Of a stretch of DNA of 64,000 nucleotides, positions 9,507-17,950 are shown one piece after another (within the stretch, counting starts at the first letter, position 1; each line of letters opens with the position of its first letter). This stretch comes from Candidatus Sumerlaea chitinivorans (GTDB lineage: Bacteria; Sumerlaeota; Sumerlaeia; Sumerlaeales; Sumerlaeaceae), in NCBI GenBank assembly GCA_003290465.1, contig CP030759.1, positions 2,802,572 through 2,866,571 of the forward strand, in the 5' to 3' direction. The notes beneath the pieces were generated by a model, which worked only from the letters and a program-made list of their open reading frames with translations, made no database searches and was not told the DNA's origin. The position numbers were made by a program, and so were the translations under genes.

Positions 9507-11273
9507 GTGGACACGGCGATTGTCGTCGAGCATGTGACCAAGTGCTATCGTATCTACCCGAGCCCGTGGCAGCGGCTGCGGGCCATTGCGGGGGGACGCG
9601 CTCGGGCCCGAGAGTTTGTCGCTCTCGACAACGTCTCGCTGAGTGTGGCGCGCGGCTCTGTCCTTGGAGTGCTCGGGGCGAACGGGGCCGGGAAGAGCAC
9701 CCTGTTAAAAATTCTTGCCGGGATCGTGGCTCCGACCGCCGGCGAGGTGCAGGTCCGCGGCAAAGTTGCCTCCATCATTGAACTCGGCGCGGGGTTTCAT
9801 CCGGATTTTACCGGTCGCGACAACGTACGATTGAACGCCGCGATCTTAGGTTATCCGGCTGAGGATCTGCCCAGAATCATGCAGTTTGTCGAAGATTTTA
9901 CTGAATTGGGCACCTATCTCGATTTGCCGGTAAAGACGTACTCCTCTGGGATGTTCGTACGCTTGGCATTCGCGGTCGCCATCAGCGCAGATCCCGACGT
10001 TCTCCTTGTGGATGAAGCGCTTGCCGTGGGCGACGCAATTTTTGCGCACCGCTGCTTGGCACGAATTCGCGAGCTTCGCGAGCGTGGCTGCACGATCGTT
10101 TTTGTTACGCACGACACAAACGCGCTCACGCAAGTCTGTGATCGCACGATTCTTCTCGAACATGGAAGGTTGGTTGCGGATGGGCCACCCGCGGATGTGG
10201 TGGATCTCTATCTTGTGAAAGTGGCGGAACGGCTCACCGCGTCTCCCCACGATCGCAACCTTGTCCGCTTCCACAGCGTGGGCGCCACGGAACGTTCAGC
10301 CGCGCACGAGGAGAAGCGCTTTGGGTCGTTCGAAGCGGTCATCACGGATTGCCTCATCGAGGATGCTAATGGTCGTCCGGCCGAGCGGTTCGTCACTGGC
10401 TCCCCCGCCCGCTTTCGGATGCTGGTGCGCTTTCACCGCACGATTACGAATCCTGTCTTTGGGATCATGCTGAAAAACCGCTACGGCATGGAGATGTTCG
10501 GAACCAACACCCATCTGCGCGCCATGGAAACAGGGGTGGCACAAGCGGGGACGGTCTGGGACGTGGCCTTCGATACAACTCTTGCGCTGGGGGCAGGAAG
10601 TTACACCGCTTCGTTCGCTGTCCACACGGCTGACGGACATTTCTTCGACTATCGAGTGGACGTACGCACATTTGAGGTTATTGGCACTCCCGAGTTTGTT
10701 GGTGCGGTCAACTTTCCCGTGGCTGTGGCAATCCGACCGGTGGATGGCAGCTTGGGACATTCCGACGATATTGCATCGCGTCTCTATCATGATGCGCCGA
10801 CGAGTCTGGATTTTTCCGAAACCGGTGAACGATTCTTTGCGGGTGCGTGGCACGCTCCTCAGCGCGATAGTCAAGGAGCGTATCGTTGGCTGGGCGAGGA
10901 GGGACTTGCCTTCCTTTCCACGCGCAACGCCGAGGCCATCGAGCTCGAAGCAGAAACGTATTGTCCCGATGTCGCTCATCGGCCCATTGAACTCAGGCTG
11001 TTGGCAGATGGGACGGAGATTGGCAAAATCGTCTTCGCCGATCCAAGCGTGAAACGTAAGGTCTGGGAACTACCGCCCAGCGTAAGGGGGAAGATCGTGA
11101 CCCTGACGCTGAGCGCAAGTCGGACGTGGTGCCCGCGGTCGTTCGATCCGCAATCAAACGATGCGCGAGAGCTCAGCGTGCTCGTGCGTCGTCTTGCCGC
11201 CGTGCCGGCCGGTTTGCCCTCGCAAAGCCATTCCCCCGCCAATCGGTTGGAAACCGACGCCCCGCACGCATGA
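9507..11273 (+). CDS. wzt: polysaccharide ABC transporter ATPase with extended Wzt C-terminus
   Basis: 588 residues, GTG start. The N-terminal ATPase domain (about 1-240) has Walker A GANGAGKST, signature YSSGMFVRLAF, Walker B VLLVDEALAVGD and the switch His in FVTHD. Residues about 270-400 form a Wzt_C-like beta-sandwich that in characterised homologs reads the terminal modification of the glycan before export (ITDCLIEDANGRPAE, then ITNPVFGIMLKNRYG). A second C-terminal segment of about 170 residues (from AIRPVDGS to LVRRLAAVP) looks like another beta-sandwich, with FAGAWHAPQRDSQGAYRWLG. That makes the protein longer than the usual 400-450 residues. It overlaps no neighbour but follows wzm by four bases. 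Confidence 0.9.
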   Translation: MDTAIVVEHVTKCYRIYPSPWQRLRAIAGGRARAREFVALDNVSLSVARGSVLGVLGANGAGKSTLLKILAGIVAPTAGEVQVRGKVASIIELGAGFHPDFTGRDNVRLNAAILGYPAEDLPRIMQFVEDFTELGTYLDLPVKTYSSGMFVRLAFAVAISADPDVLLVDEALAVGDAIFAHRCLARIRELRERGCTIVFVTHDTNALTQVCDRTILLEHGRLVADGPPADVVDLYLVKVAERLTASPHDRNLVRFHSVGATERSAAHEEKRFGSFEAVITDCLIEDANGRPAERFVTGSPARFRMLVRFHRTITNPVFGIMLKNRYGMEMFGTNTHLRAMETGVAQAGTVWDVAFDTTLALGAGSYTASFAVHTADGHFFDYRVDVRTFEVIGTPEFVGAVNFPVAVAIRPVDGSLGHSDDIASRLYHDAPTSLDFSETGERFFAGAWHAPQRDSQGAYRWLGEEGLAFLSTRNAEAIELEAETYCPDVAHRPIELRLLADGTEIGKIVFADPSVKRKVWELPPSVRGKIVTLTLSASRTWCPRSFDPQSNDARELSVLVRRLAAVPAGLPSQSHSPANRLETDAPHA

Positions 11274-11544
11274 TCACCCTCTGCCCGCATCTGCTCGACA
11301 AAACAAGGGGTGCCGCAGGGCAGAACACAGCGCCCCAAGCGCCAGTCCATTGGCCCAAGTGGCGCGGAGCGCTCCAAGCAGTTAGCCAAGCGGAAGAACT
11401 ATCCAGCGGCAAGAGAGCGGAGGGCCATTCCGCCTACTTGCAGTTGCGTCCAGCCACGATTAATTCTCGGACTTGGAACATGGTGAATTACCCACCTGCC
11501 TGCGCAAAGCAAACGGCGGTAAGGAGTCGGCCAAGAGCGTGTCG
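11274..11544. other. intergenic stretch between wzt and GT39-like gene
   Basis: About 270 bases with no gene I can support. Short frames here have no recognisable protein features. If the GT39-like gene starts at 11473 the gap shrinks to 200 bases. I see no clear terminator or promoter. Confidence 0.4.
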
Positions 11545-13164
11545 ATGAACTTCCAATTCACACTCGGCAATCCAAAGATCCGCACAACTTGCTATTGGGC
11601 AATTGTTGTGTTCGCGGCGCTGCTGCGCGTATTGAGTCTTGACCGGGTGCCACTGGGGTTTTGGTACGATGAAGCCTTTTACTCGCTCAACGCCCTCAGC
11701 ATTGGGCGCAATCATTGGCCGATTTTCTTCGTCTTGGATGGGCACCCCGCCGAGCCGCTCTTCATCTACTCGCTTGCAGCATTCTTCAAACTGTTTGGCA
11801 GCACAGTGTTTGTGGCGCGCCTCCACAGCGCGGTGTGGGGAACCGCCTTGGTTGCCTTGATGTATCCGTTTGCCAAGCGCGTGGTGGGTGAACGTTGGGC
11901 TCTGCTCGCGTGTTTGGTCACCGCCGTATTTCGTTGGCCACTGCATTTCAGTCGCACCGTCTTTCGCGCGATCCTGCCTCCTGTTTTCGTCTTACTTGTG
12001 GTGATATTTTTCTTGCGTTGGCGCGAGAAGCGGCGGCTCAGCGATGCCGTTCTATGCGGAGCCAGCATGGGGGCCGGGCTCTACACCTATCTCTCATTCC
12101 GCTTGGTGCCACTCCTTTGGCTGGGGTGGGTCGCGTGGCTGTGGTGGCGCGGGGAAATCCGTTGGCGACACGATTGGCGTGGCCTCGCCACAATTGTTTT
12201 CACGTGTCTAATCGTTTTTGCGCCTCTTGGCTGGGATTATCTCCGCAACCCGATGCATTTCACGGGCCGCATGGATGAGGTCTCGATGTTTCGCAAGAAC
12301 GTTGAAATTCGCCAACCGGACGGGAGCATCAAAACGGAAGTTCTGCCGAAAACGCCTGGCGAGGTGGTACGTGACCTTGCGAGCAACGCTTGGGCGATCG
12401 TGAAAATGTGGACGATCCGGGGCGATCACGTAGCACGCCACAACCTTCCTCACGAGCCCGTGTTTGATTGGGCAAGTGGCATCGTGTTCTACTTCGGTTT
12501 TGTGTGGTGCTTATGGCAGGCGGGGCGCAACGAATTCGCTTTTCTGCTCCCATGGTGGGTGGTGGTGTTCAGCTTAGCGAGCGTCTTTTCCTTCGGTGCG
12601 CCGAACATCTTGCGCATGCAGGGGATGATCCCCGCCGTCGTCGTGATTTACGTGCTGGGATTACGCACGCTCTACGAGCTGGCAGTCCACTGGCTGCGAC
12701 AACCGGTGCGGGTACTCCTAATCTCGAGTTTAGTGGTGCTTTTCCTCGTTCTCCAGCTCGATAGCTACTTCCGGCGGTTTGCTCAATCGCCGGAAATGCG
12801 ACGCGAATTTCTATACGACACCTTCTACAAACCCGCTCTTCAGGTGCGCGGAATCGCGCCTCAAGTGAACTCCGTGTACGTCCCCGCAGATTTGGGTCAC
12901 CACCTGACTTTTCGCTTTCTCACCCACGAGGTGCAGAACCTTCAATATTACACCGTGGACGCAGATCTGCCGACAACGGCCCCACGCCACTTTGCAATTG
13001 TCACGACCGTACCGACAATCTCGGCAGCACAAGAACGGGGCCGGGATCTCCTTGCATGGTTGCGTCGTCTTCGCGCAGAACATCACAGTACGGTGCCCAT
13101 TCTCGTCGAAAGTGCTACTGGCACCACCGAGGTTCCTTGGACAGAGGTGTGGGTGGTCCGCTAA
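11545..13164 (+). CDS. GT39-like (PMT/ArnT) membrane glycosyltransferase
   Basis: About 539 residues with many hydrophobic segments. After the first segment comes LGFWYDEAFYSLNALSIG, the first periplasmic loop with the D-E pair that is catalytic in the PMT/ArnT GT-C family. GHPAEPLFIYSLAAFFKLFG and FVARLHSAVWGTALVALMY also fit this family. It should move a sugar from a polyprenyl-phosphate carrier to a periplasmic acceptor. A DPM1-like carrier-charging enzyme lies 1.5 kb downstream at 14630 and could supply it. The open frame extends upstream to 11473. ATG 11545 or GTG 11539 are better placed relative to the first membrane segment, and AAGGAG lies 12 bases before the GTG. Confidence 0.8.
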   Translation: MNFQFTLGNPKIRTTCYWAIVVFAALLRVLSLDRVPLGFWYDEAFYSLNALSIGRNHWPIFFVLDGHPAEPLFIYSLAAFFKLFGSTVFVARLHSAVWGTALVALMYPFAKRVVGERWALLACLVTAVFRWPLHFSRTVFRAILPPVFVLLVVIFFLRWREKRRLSDAVLCGASMGAGLYTYLSFRLVPLLWLGWVAWLWWRGEIRWRHDWRGLATIVFTCLIVFAPLGWDYLRNPMHFTGRMDEVSMFRKNVEIRQPDGSIKTEVLPKTPGEVVRDLASNAWAIVKMWTIRGDHVARHNLPHEPVFDWASGIVFYFGFVWCLWQAGRNEFAFLLPWWVVVFSLASVFSFGAPNILRMQGMIPAVVVIYVLGLRTLYELAVHWLRQPVRVLLISSLVVLFLVLQLDSYFRRFAQSPEMRREFLYDTFYKPALQVRGIAPQVNSVYVPADLGHHLTFRFLTHEVQNLQYYTVDADLPTTAPRHFAIVTTVPTISAAQERGRDLLAWLRRLRAEHHSTVPILVESATGTTEVPWTEVWVVR

Positions 13165-13372
13165 CCGCGTGGGCGCATCACGCCTCTTGGCTCTCATGAA
13201 TCGAGCCGAAGGGGATTCACTCAGCCCCTGAGCCCGCACTCAAATCAGATTCGCCTATTCCCCCGTTTCGCATTATGGATCCAGACTTGGGTAACACGTG
13301 CTTGAACGCGAAGTTTTCTTGCGCTCCAACCCGTGAATGCGCAGCCTTGATGGAGGATTGTTGGGAGCGAGC

Positions 13373-14533
13373 ATGATCTACTTTGATAATTGCGCCACAA
13401 CGCCGGTGGACCCAATGGCTGCTGCGGAGCTTGCCCGCGTGGCTACCGAATGCTTTGGCAATCCGTCCAGCATTCACTCGGCCGGCCGCTGTGCTGCCGA
13501 AGTGTTGCAGCAGGCACGGGACACGCTGGCCCAGTCGCTTCACGCATCCTCCCGCGAAATTATCCTGACCTCGAGCGGCACCGAAGCCAACAATTTCGTG
13601 ATCCGTTCGGTCGTCGAGCATTTTGCACCTTACGGGCGAGTGCACATCGTCACGAGTCAAATTGAGCACCCCAGCATCTACAAACGACTCGAATATGAAG
13701 CCCAACGCCGTCCCGGGCAAGTTGAGGTCACCTTCGTTGGCGTGGACAGCTTCGGACGACTCCGGATAGACGAGCTGCGCGCTGCTATCCGCGAGGATAC
13801 GCGACTTCTCACCGTCATCCATTGCAACAACGAAACGGGGGTGTTGCAGGACCTCCATACGCTGAGCGCGCTTCGGCTCGCGTTCCCCCGCTTGCTCCTG
13901 CACCTGGATATCGTGCAAAGCTACACCAAGTTTCTGTTCGACGTACGCACCCTTCCCGTCGATTTTCTGACAGTTTCAGGACACAAGGTCTACGCGCCCA
14001 AGGGGATTGGCTTTGTATACGTTCGCGAAGGCACACCGGTGGAGCCGCTCATCGTCGGCGGCGCCCAAGAATTCTATCGTCGTGCAGGCACGGAAAATGT
14101 GCCGGCAGCCGCAGCGCTTGCCCGCGCGGTGCAGCTGGCGCCTCCGCATAGTGAACTTCTTGAACGTTTCCGCCGGTTTGAGCGCCTGTTCTTTGACGCG
14201 TTGCAGAACGAAGGCGTGGACTTTCATTTGAACGGCCCATCCGACTACGAGCGGCGGATGCCGGGCATCTTCAACCTCGCCTTCGAAAGAATCCCCAATA
14301 AAGAAGATTTGCTCATTGGCTGCGATCTCGAAGGGCTAATGATTTCCAGCACATCGGCATGTCATTCTGGTGTGGTGGCGGATTCGCGTGTATTGAAGGC
14401 GATGGGAGTCCCTGAAGCGCTCCGGCGCGGAGCGGTGCGGATCGCCTTCAATAAATACCATACGGAGCATGACGTTGTCCGGGGCGCGGAGATTTTGGCG
14501 CGCTGCGTCAAACGCATTCAGGGGAGTGCCTGA
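13373..14533 (+). CDS. IscS/NifS-type cysteine desulfurase
   Basis: 386 residues, class V PLP aminotransferase fold. MIYFDNCATTPVDP at the N-terminus, SSGTEANNFVI, NNETGV and the PLP lysine at about K205 in SGHKVYAPKG are all typical. The catalytic cysteine is at about C330 in SACHSG. It takes sulfur from cysteine as an enzyme-bound persulfide for Fe-S cluster or thio-cofactor synthesis. ATG 13373 has GGGAG five bases upstream and is preferred over an upstream in-frame GTG at 13337. No iscU, iscR or suf genes lie nearby, so it is a stand-alone copy. The window has several Fe-S proteins (radical SAM, two Rieske) and a moaDE pair that could use its sulfur. Confidence 0.9.
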   Translation: MIYFDNCATTPVDPMAAAELARVATECFGNPSSIHSAGRCAAEVLQQARDTLAQSLHASSREIILTSSGTEANNFVIRSVVEHFAPYGRVHIVTSQIEHPSIYKRLEYEAQRRPGQVEVTFVGVDSFGRLRIDELRAAIREDTRLLTVIHCNNETGVLQDLHTLSALRLAFPRLLLHLDIVQSYTKFLFDVRTLPVDFLTVSGHKVYAPKGIGFVYVREGTPVEPLIVGGAQEFYRRAGTENVPAAAALARAVQLAPPHSELLERFRRFERLFFDALQNEGVDFHLNGPSDYERRMPGIFNLAFERIPNKEDLLIGCDLEGLMISSTSACHSGVVADSRVLKAMGVPEALRRGAVRIAFNKYHTEHDVVRGAEILARCVKRIQGSA

Positions 14534-14629
14534 GTGCGGCCGCTGGCCTGCAGAAGGTCGTACGTGGGCGAGTAAATCAGGAAGCTACGATACGCAAAAC
14601 GTGAAGGGACGATTCAGTCGGTCTGTGCT

Positions 14630-15331
14630 ATGAAGATCATCGTCACTCTACCCACTTACAATGAGGCGCAGAACATTGAACCACTCATTGAAGAGCTTCT
14701 CGCCCTTGGCGAGGAGTTTGAAGTGCTTGTCATTGATGACCACTCGCCGGACGGGACGTGGCAGATTGTGGAACGCCTGAGCGAACGAAATCCACGCGTG
14801 CATTTGCTGCATCGGGTAAATGAGCGGGGCCGCGGCACCGCAGGCTTAGCCGGCTTTCGCTGGGCGCGTGACCACGGCGCGGATGCCGTGGTGGAGATGG
14901 ACGCTGATTTTTCGCACCAGCCGAGTTTCATTCCCTCGCTTCTCGAGCCAATTCGGCGCGGGGAAGCTAACATCGTGATCGGCTCGCGGTTGGTGGCTGG
15001 CGGGAAGGAGGAAGGTCGTTCGCCCATCCGAACCCTCATTACCCTCGCCGCAAATGCTTACATTCGCCTCATGTTGGGCCTACCAATTCGCGACTGCACC
15101 AGTGGGTTTCGCGTCTTTGACCGCCGGGCGCTGGAAGTGCTCTCTTGGGAAACCATGACGTGCCGTGGTCCCGAAATTGTTCAGGAGGTGCTGTGGGAGG
15201 CGCGTCGGGCCTGCCTTCGCATGGTTGAACGCCCGATCGTGTTCAAAGAACGCCGGGCGGGCCAATCCACCTTCAATTTCAAAATCATGCTGCGAAGTCT
15301 TGGCTACATGTGGAAGCTGCGGATGCGATGA
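14630..15331 (+). CDS. polyprenol-phosphate mannosyltransferase-like GT2 (DPM1 type)
   Basis: 233 residues covering a complete GT-A domain: MKIIVTLPTYNEAQNIEPL, VIDDHSPDGTW, the metal-binding DxD-like motif in EMDADFSHQP, GSRLVAGG, and GLPIRDCTSGFRVFDR. No C-terminal membrane domain is present, as in soluble DPM1-type enzymes. It should load a hexose from GDP- or UDP-sugar onto polyprenyl phosphate at the inner membrane. The product would be a donor for GT-C enzymes such as the GT39-like protein encoded at 11545. Its stop codon overlaps the lpxK start (ATGA). Confidence 0.9.
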   Translation: MKIIVTLPTYNEAQNIEPLIEELLALGEEFEVLVIDDHSPDGTWQIVERLSERNPRVHLLHRVNERGRGTAGLAGFRWARDHGADAVVEMDADFSHQPSFIPSLLEPIRRGEANIVIGSRLVAGGKEEGRSPIRTLITLAANAYIRLMLGLPIRDCTSGFRVFDRRALEVLSWETMTCRGPEIVQEVLWEARRACLRMVERPIVFKERRAGQSTFNFKIMLRSLGYMWKLRMR

Positions 15332-16386
15332 CGCGCGGAGAAGAGTTTCTTGACCGTTATGGTGGCTTTCTCGCGCCACTGGGCGCTGCCTATGGTTGGG
15401 TCATGCGTGCGCGTGAGTTCGCATACCAACAGAGAATCAAACGCGCAGAAATCCCATCCCTCCCCGTTGTGAGTGTTGGCAATCTCTCTTTAGGCGGGAC
15501 TGGAAAGACCCCGACTGTTCTACTCTTAGCGCGGCAACTGCTTTCTGTCGGCCGGCGGCCTGCCATCGTGAGCCGGGGATATCGGCGAACGACTCCGAGT
15601 CAGGAGCCTCTGCTGGTGAGTGACGGACGCCAGATTTTGCGGAGCCCATCCGAAAGCGGCGACGAGCCGGCGATGCTGGCGCGCGCGCTGCCCAACGTCC
15701 CTGTGGCCGTATGCGCGAAACGTGCGCGTGCCATTGCGCTGCTCGCAGAAAAGAACCTCGCAGATTGCGTCATTCTCGACGATGGCTTCCAGCATCTCGC
15801 TGTGGCTCGTTCGCTGGACCTTGTTCTTCTCGATAGTGACCCTCGCCGCATGCGCGTGTTTCCAGCCGGCTTTCTGCGCGAGCCCCCATCCGCCCTGAAG
15901 CGCGCCCACGGAGTCCTGCTCACGAGCGCAATGTCTGAGGAGGAAGTCGAGTCCGTTCGCGCTTGGCTGAGCCGAGCGTTCCCTCACTTGACCCAACTTC
16001 GGATTTTCTTCGAGCCCGCAATGCTGCGTCCGCTGGGAGGAGACGACGCTCTCCCCCTCAGTACGCTTGCTGGTAAACGAGTGCTTGCTTTTGCGGGGAT
16101 CGCCGCCCCGCGGCGCTTCTTCCACGATGTTCAGTCGCTCTGCCTGCAGGCAGTCCCGCTCGCGTTGCCCGACCACACTGCCTACGATTCTGTAACGATC
16201 GAGACCATACACACGATGGCCCGCGAACGCTACTGCGAGGTGTGTGTGACGACCGCAAAGGATGCCGTGAAACTCGAAGCTTTTGCCGCCACGTTGGATT
16301 TGCCGTGCTATGTGCTTGAGCAGGAGGCGCGGGTGGAGCCCAGTGCTAAACTTGAGGACCTTGTCCTGACGGCATTGCGGGCCTAA
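15328..16386 (+). CDS. lpxK: tetraacyldisaccharide 4'-kinase LpxK
   Basis: About 352 residues. The N-terminal region has the LpxK pattern of membrane-proximal helix, then VVSVGNLSLGGTGKTPTV (P-loop), then RPAIVSRGYRR. The DDGFQHLAVARSLDLVLLD segment matches the conserved family motif that follows the Walker B strand. It phosphorylates the 4' position of the lipid A disaccharide at the cytoplasmic face of the inner membrane. I chose ATG 15328, which overlaps the upstream stop, over an in-frame ATG at 15310. The gene shows that the organism makes a lipid A-type outer membrane. It ends 14 bases from a convergent gene. Confidence 0.95.
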   Translation: MTRGEEFLDRYGGFLAPLGAAYGWVMRAREFAYQQRIKRAEIPSLPVVSVGNLSLGGTGKTPTVLLLARQLLSVGRRPAIVSRGYRRTTPSQEPLLVSDGRQILRSPSESGDEPAMLARALPNVPVAVCAKRARAIALLAEKNLADCVILDDGFQHLAVARSLDLVLLDSDPRRMRVFPAGFLREPPSALKRAHGVLLTSAMSEEEVESVRAWLSRAFPHLTQLRIFFEPAMLRPLGGDDALPLSTLAGKRVLAFAGIAAPRRFFHDVQSLCLQAVPLALPDHTAYDSVTIETIHTMARERYCEVCVTTAKDAVKLEAFAATLDLPCYVLEQEARVEPSAKLEDLVLTALRA

Positions 16387-16399
16387 TGGAGCTGCCCAA

Positions 16400-17170
16400 C
16401 TACACCCGCTCCGACGAAGCTCCCTCCAGCTTGGAAAAAAGTAAAGTTCCCCCGACAGCACCAATCGGAAAGAAAAACAGATTTATCACCGGGATGAGGC
16501 CGACGAGTGCCATCAGCAGACCAAAACCCAAGCAGGCAGCAAGGTGGCTGCGCACAAAAGCCAACTTATCGCGCAAAAGCAGTACACCGCGACGCTCAAG
16601 GGGATAGGCCAAGTAGTCGAGCGCAATAAAAACTGCGGTCACCAAAAGTTGGAGAGGGGGGACGATCGGCGCGGCGACGCCCACAAAGGAGAGCCCCAAA
16701 ATTCCCAAGCTGATCCCCAAGTACAGCGCGAGTCGGCGCAGTTCCTCCCGGATGATCACAAGAGCCTGCCGTAGCCACGCCGAGGCATTGGTTCCTTCTC
16801 CGCCGCCGGCGCGACCGCGCAAAAGAGTTTCCGTACGTTGGCTCAGGAGTTCGTTGAATGGGGCTGCCACCACGCTCCCAATGATGAGGAAGGCGACAAA
16901 GGCAAAGAGCAGCCGAGCAACAAAAAAGATTGCCTCCAGAATCCAGCGCAGTGCGACCGCCCACCACTGAGATCCCTCTAAGCCGGCGGGCATCATTTGC
17001 TCGGTCAAATGCCCGACTCCCCACCACGTGAGGACAACAACGACAATGTTGATAGCAAGCGGCGTCAAGCACCACACCCACAACGATGGGTGGCGCAAAA
17101 TAAACCACGGAGCGCGCAGAAACTGAGACACGCCCCCGAAAAATCCCGTGCGAGAATAGCGAGTTTGCAT
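16400..17170 (-). CDS. EI24/CysZ-like integral membrane protein
   Basis: About 256 residues from ATG 17170. Several long hydrophobic segments are separated by an amphipathic region, and the pattern GFFGGVSQFLRAPWFILRHPSLW followed by a first membrane helix matches the EI24 domain family that includes CysZ. CysZ proteins support sulfate uptake, but many EI24 members have no known substrate. The frame runs further upstream to 17320, but that extension (many Ser and Arg) does not resemble the family. No sulfate assimilation genes are nearby, so I would not transfer the CysZ function. Confidence 0.75.
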   Translation of the reverse strand: MQTRYSRTGFFGGVSQFLRAPWFILRHPSLWVWCLTPLAINIVVVVLTWWGVGHLTEQMMPAGLEGSQWWAVALRWILEAIFFVARLLFAFVAFLIIGSVVAAPFNELLSQRTETLLRGRAGGGEGTNASAWLRQALVIIREELRRLALYLGISLGILGLSFVGVAAPIVPPLQLLVTAVFIALDYLAYPLERRGVLLLRDKLAFVRSHLAACLGFGLLMALVGLIPVINLFFFPIGAVGGTLLFSKLEGASSERV

Positions 17171-17315
17171 ACAAGTTGAGATTTGTAAGCACAGCCTCGG
17201 CACGCGTGCCAAGAGTGAAAAGCAGCTGCCGCTGGGGGAGCTCGAATAGAAAGGCGATTGCTTTTTTATATTTTGTATGAAAGCCGCCGGGAAATAAGCC
17301 CGCCGACTTGATGGG

Positions 17316-17342
17316 CTCACCCCTTCGACGAAAGGAGGTGAG
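17316..17342 (+). promoter_or_regulatory. hairpin that sequesters a perfect Shine-Dalgarno
   Basis: AAAGGAGGTGA at 17331-17341 is a near-complete anti-SD complement, eight bases before GTG 17347. The same bases pair with an upstream strand: CTCACC (17316-17321) with GGTGAG (17337-17342), and CCTT (17322-17325) with AAGG (17332-17335), leaving one bulged A and a six-base loop. The helix therefore buries the ribosome binding site. This could be a translational switch such as an RNA thermometer or attenuator; function is inferred. Confidence 0.55.
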
Positions 17343-17346
17343 AAGA

Positions 17347-17580
17347 GTGGGCTTTGTGGATAAACACACGATTCCCGGAGCGTGCATGCTGCTCGAGAGC
17401 AAGCGAACGTCGGGCGAGGACTCAGTGGATCTCGCGGCCTACGACGATTCGTTGCTCAAAGAGGGGGGCGACTATATCTGCGGCCTCACGGGTCGGGTGA
17501 ACGGGCCAGACTATCGGCCGGCCGACCCGGAGAAGTGTAGAAAAGGGCGCCCCTGCTTCAAAGAGCACATGATGTTCTGA
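17347..17580 (+). CDS. small Cys-containing protein, unknown function
   Basis: 77 residues from the GTG at 17347, chosen because a perfect AAAGGAGGTGA sits eight bases upstream. Starts further up (ATG 17311) lack an RBS. The protein has four cysteines, in PGACML, DYICGL, EKC and GRPC; the last three lie in a C-terminal GDYICG...PEKCRKGRPCFKEH region that could bind metal. No signal peptide or membrane segment is visible. I do not recognise the family. It is divergent from the EI24-like gene and lies 370 bases upstream of the AhbC/NirJ-like radical SAM gene on the same strand. Its RBS is in a hairpin (17316-17342). Confidence 0.65.
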   Translation: MGFVDKHTIPGACMLLESKRTSGEDSVDLAAYDDSLLKEGGDYICGLTGRVNGPDYRPADPEKCRKGRPCFKEHMMF

Positions 17581-17950
17581 GGAAAGAGTACTGGGCATCG
17601 AAGACTTGCCCGAGCAAGAAAGAGGGGGAATGTGGGGATAGCGCATATCTAATCCAATCCAGAGAGCTTCGGTCCTGCGGTGGAAATACTCAAGCGCCCG
17701 ATGCACCCGTTGCCTCATCCGTACCAAGGATCTCCGACGGGTAAAAGGTGCCTTCGCATCGGCCGTCCCCAGTGCCCCCCAACCAGTTCTCCACTGACGG
17801 GCACACGTCCATAATCGAATTCGGCACCGTTCCGAACACCTCTCTTCGCATTCCTGCACAATTCCCCACAATTTCTGTGGTTGCCCACCCCGCATGAAAT
17901 TCGGGCGGCCCTTGTAGCATTCTGCACGGACACTGCGGAGCAACACTCTC
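17581..17950. other. 370-base intergenic region
   Basis: Between the small Cys protein and the radical SAM gene. Minus-strand open frames exist but overlap the small gene and have no protein-like features. I see no terminator, tRNA or clear promoter. It may hold the promoter of the radical SAM gene. Confidence 0.4.

Noticed and set aside
15526-16464. 312-residue minus-strand frame
   Set aside because: Antisense to lpxK, whose family motifs are clear.
17308-17580. Small Cys protein as a RiPP precursor for the radical SAM enzyme
   Set aside because: The enzyme has AhbC/NirJ motifs (DNHADG, HPDQF), the gap is 370 bases, and the peptide has no leader/core layout; kept only as an unknown small protein.
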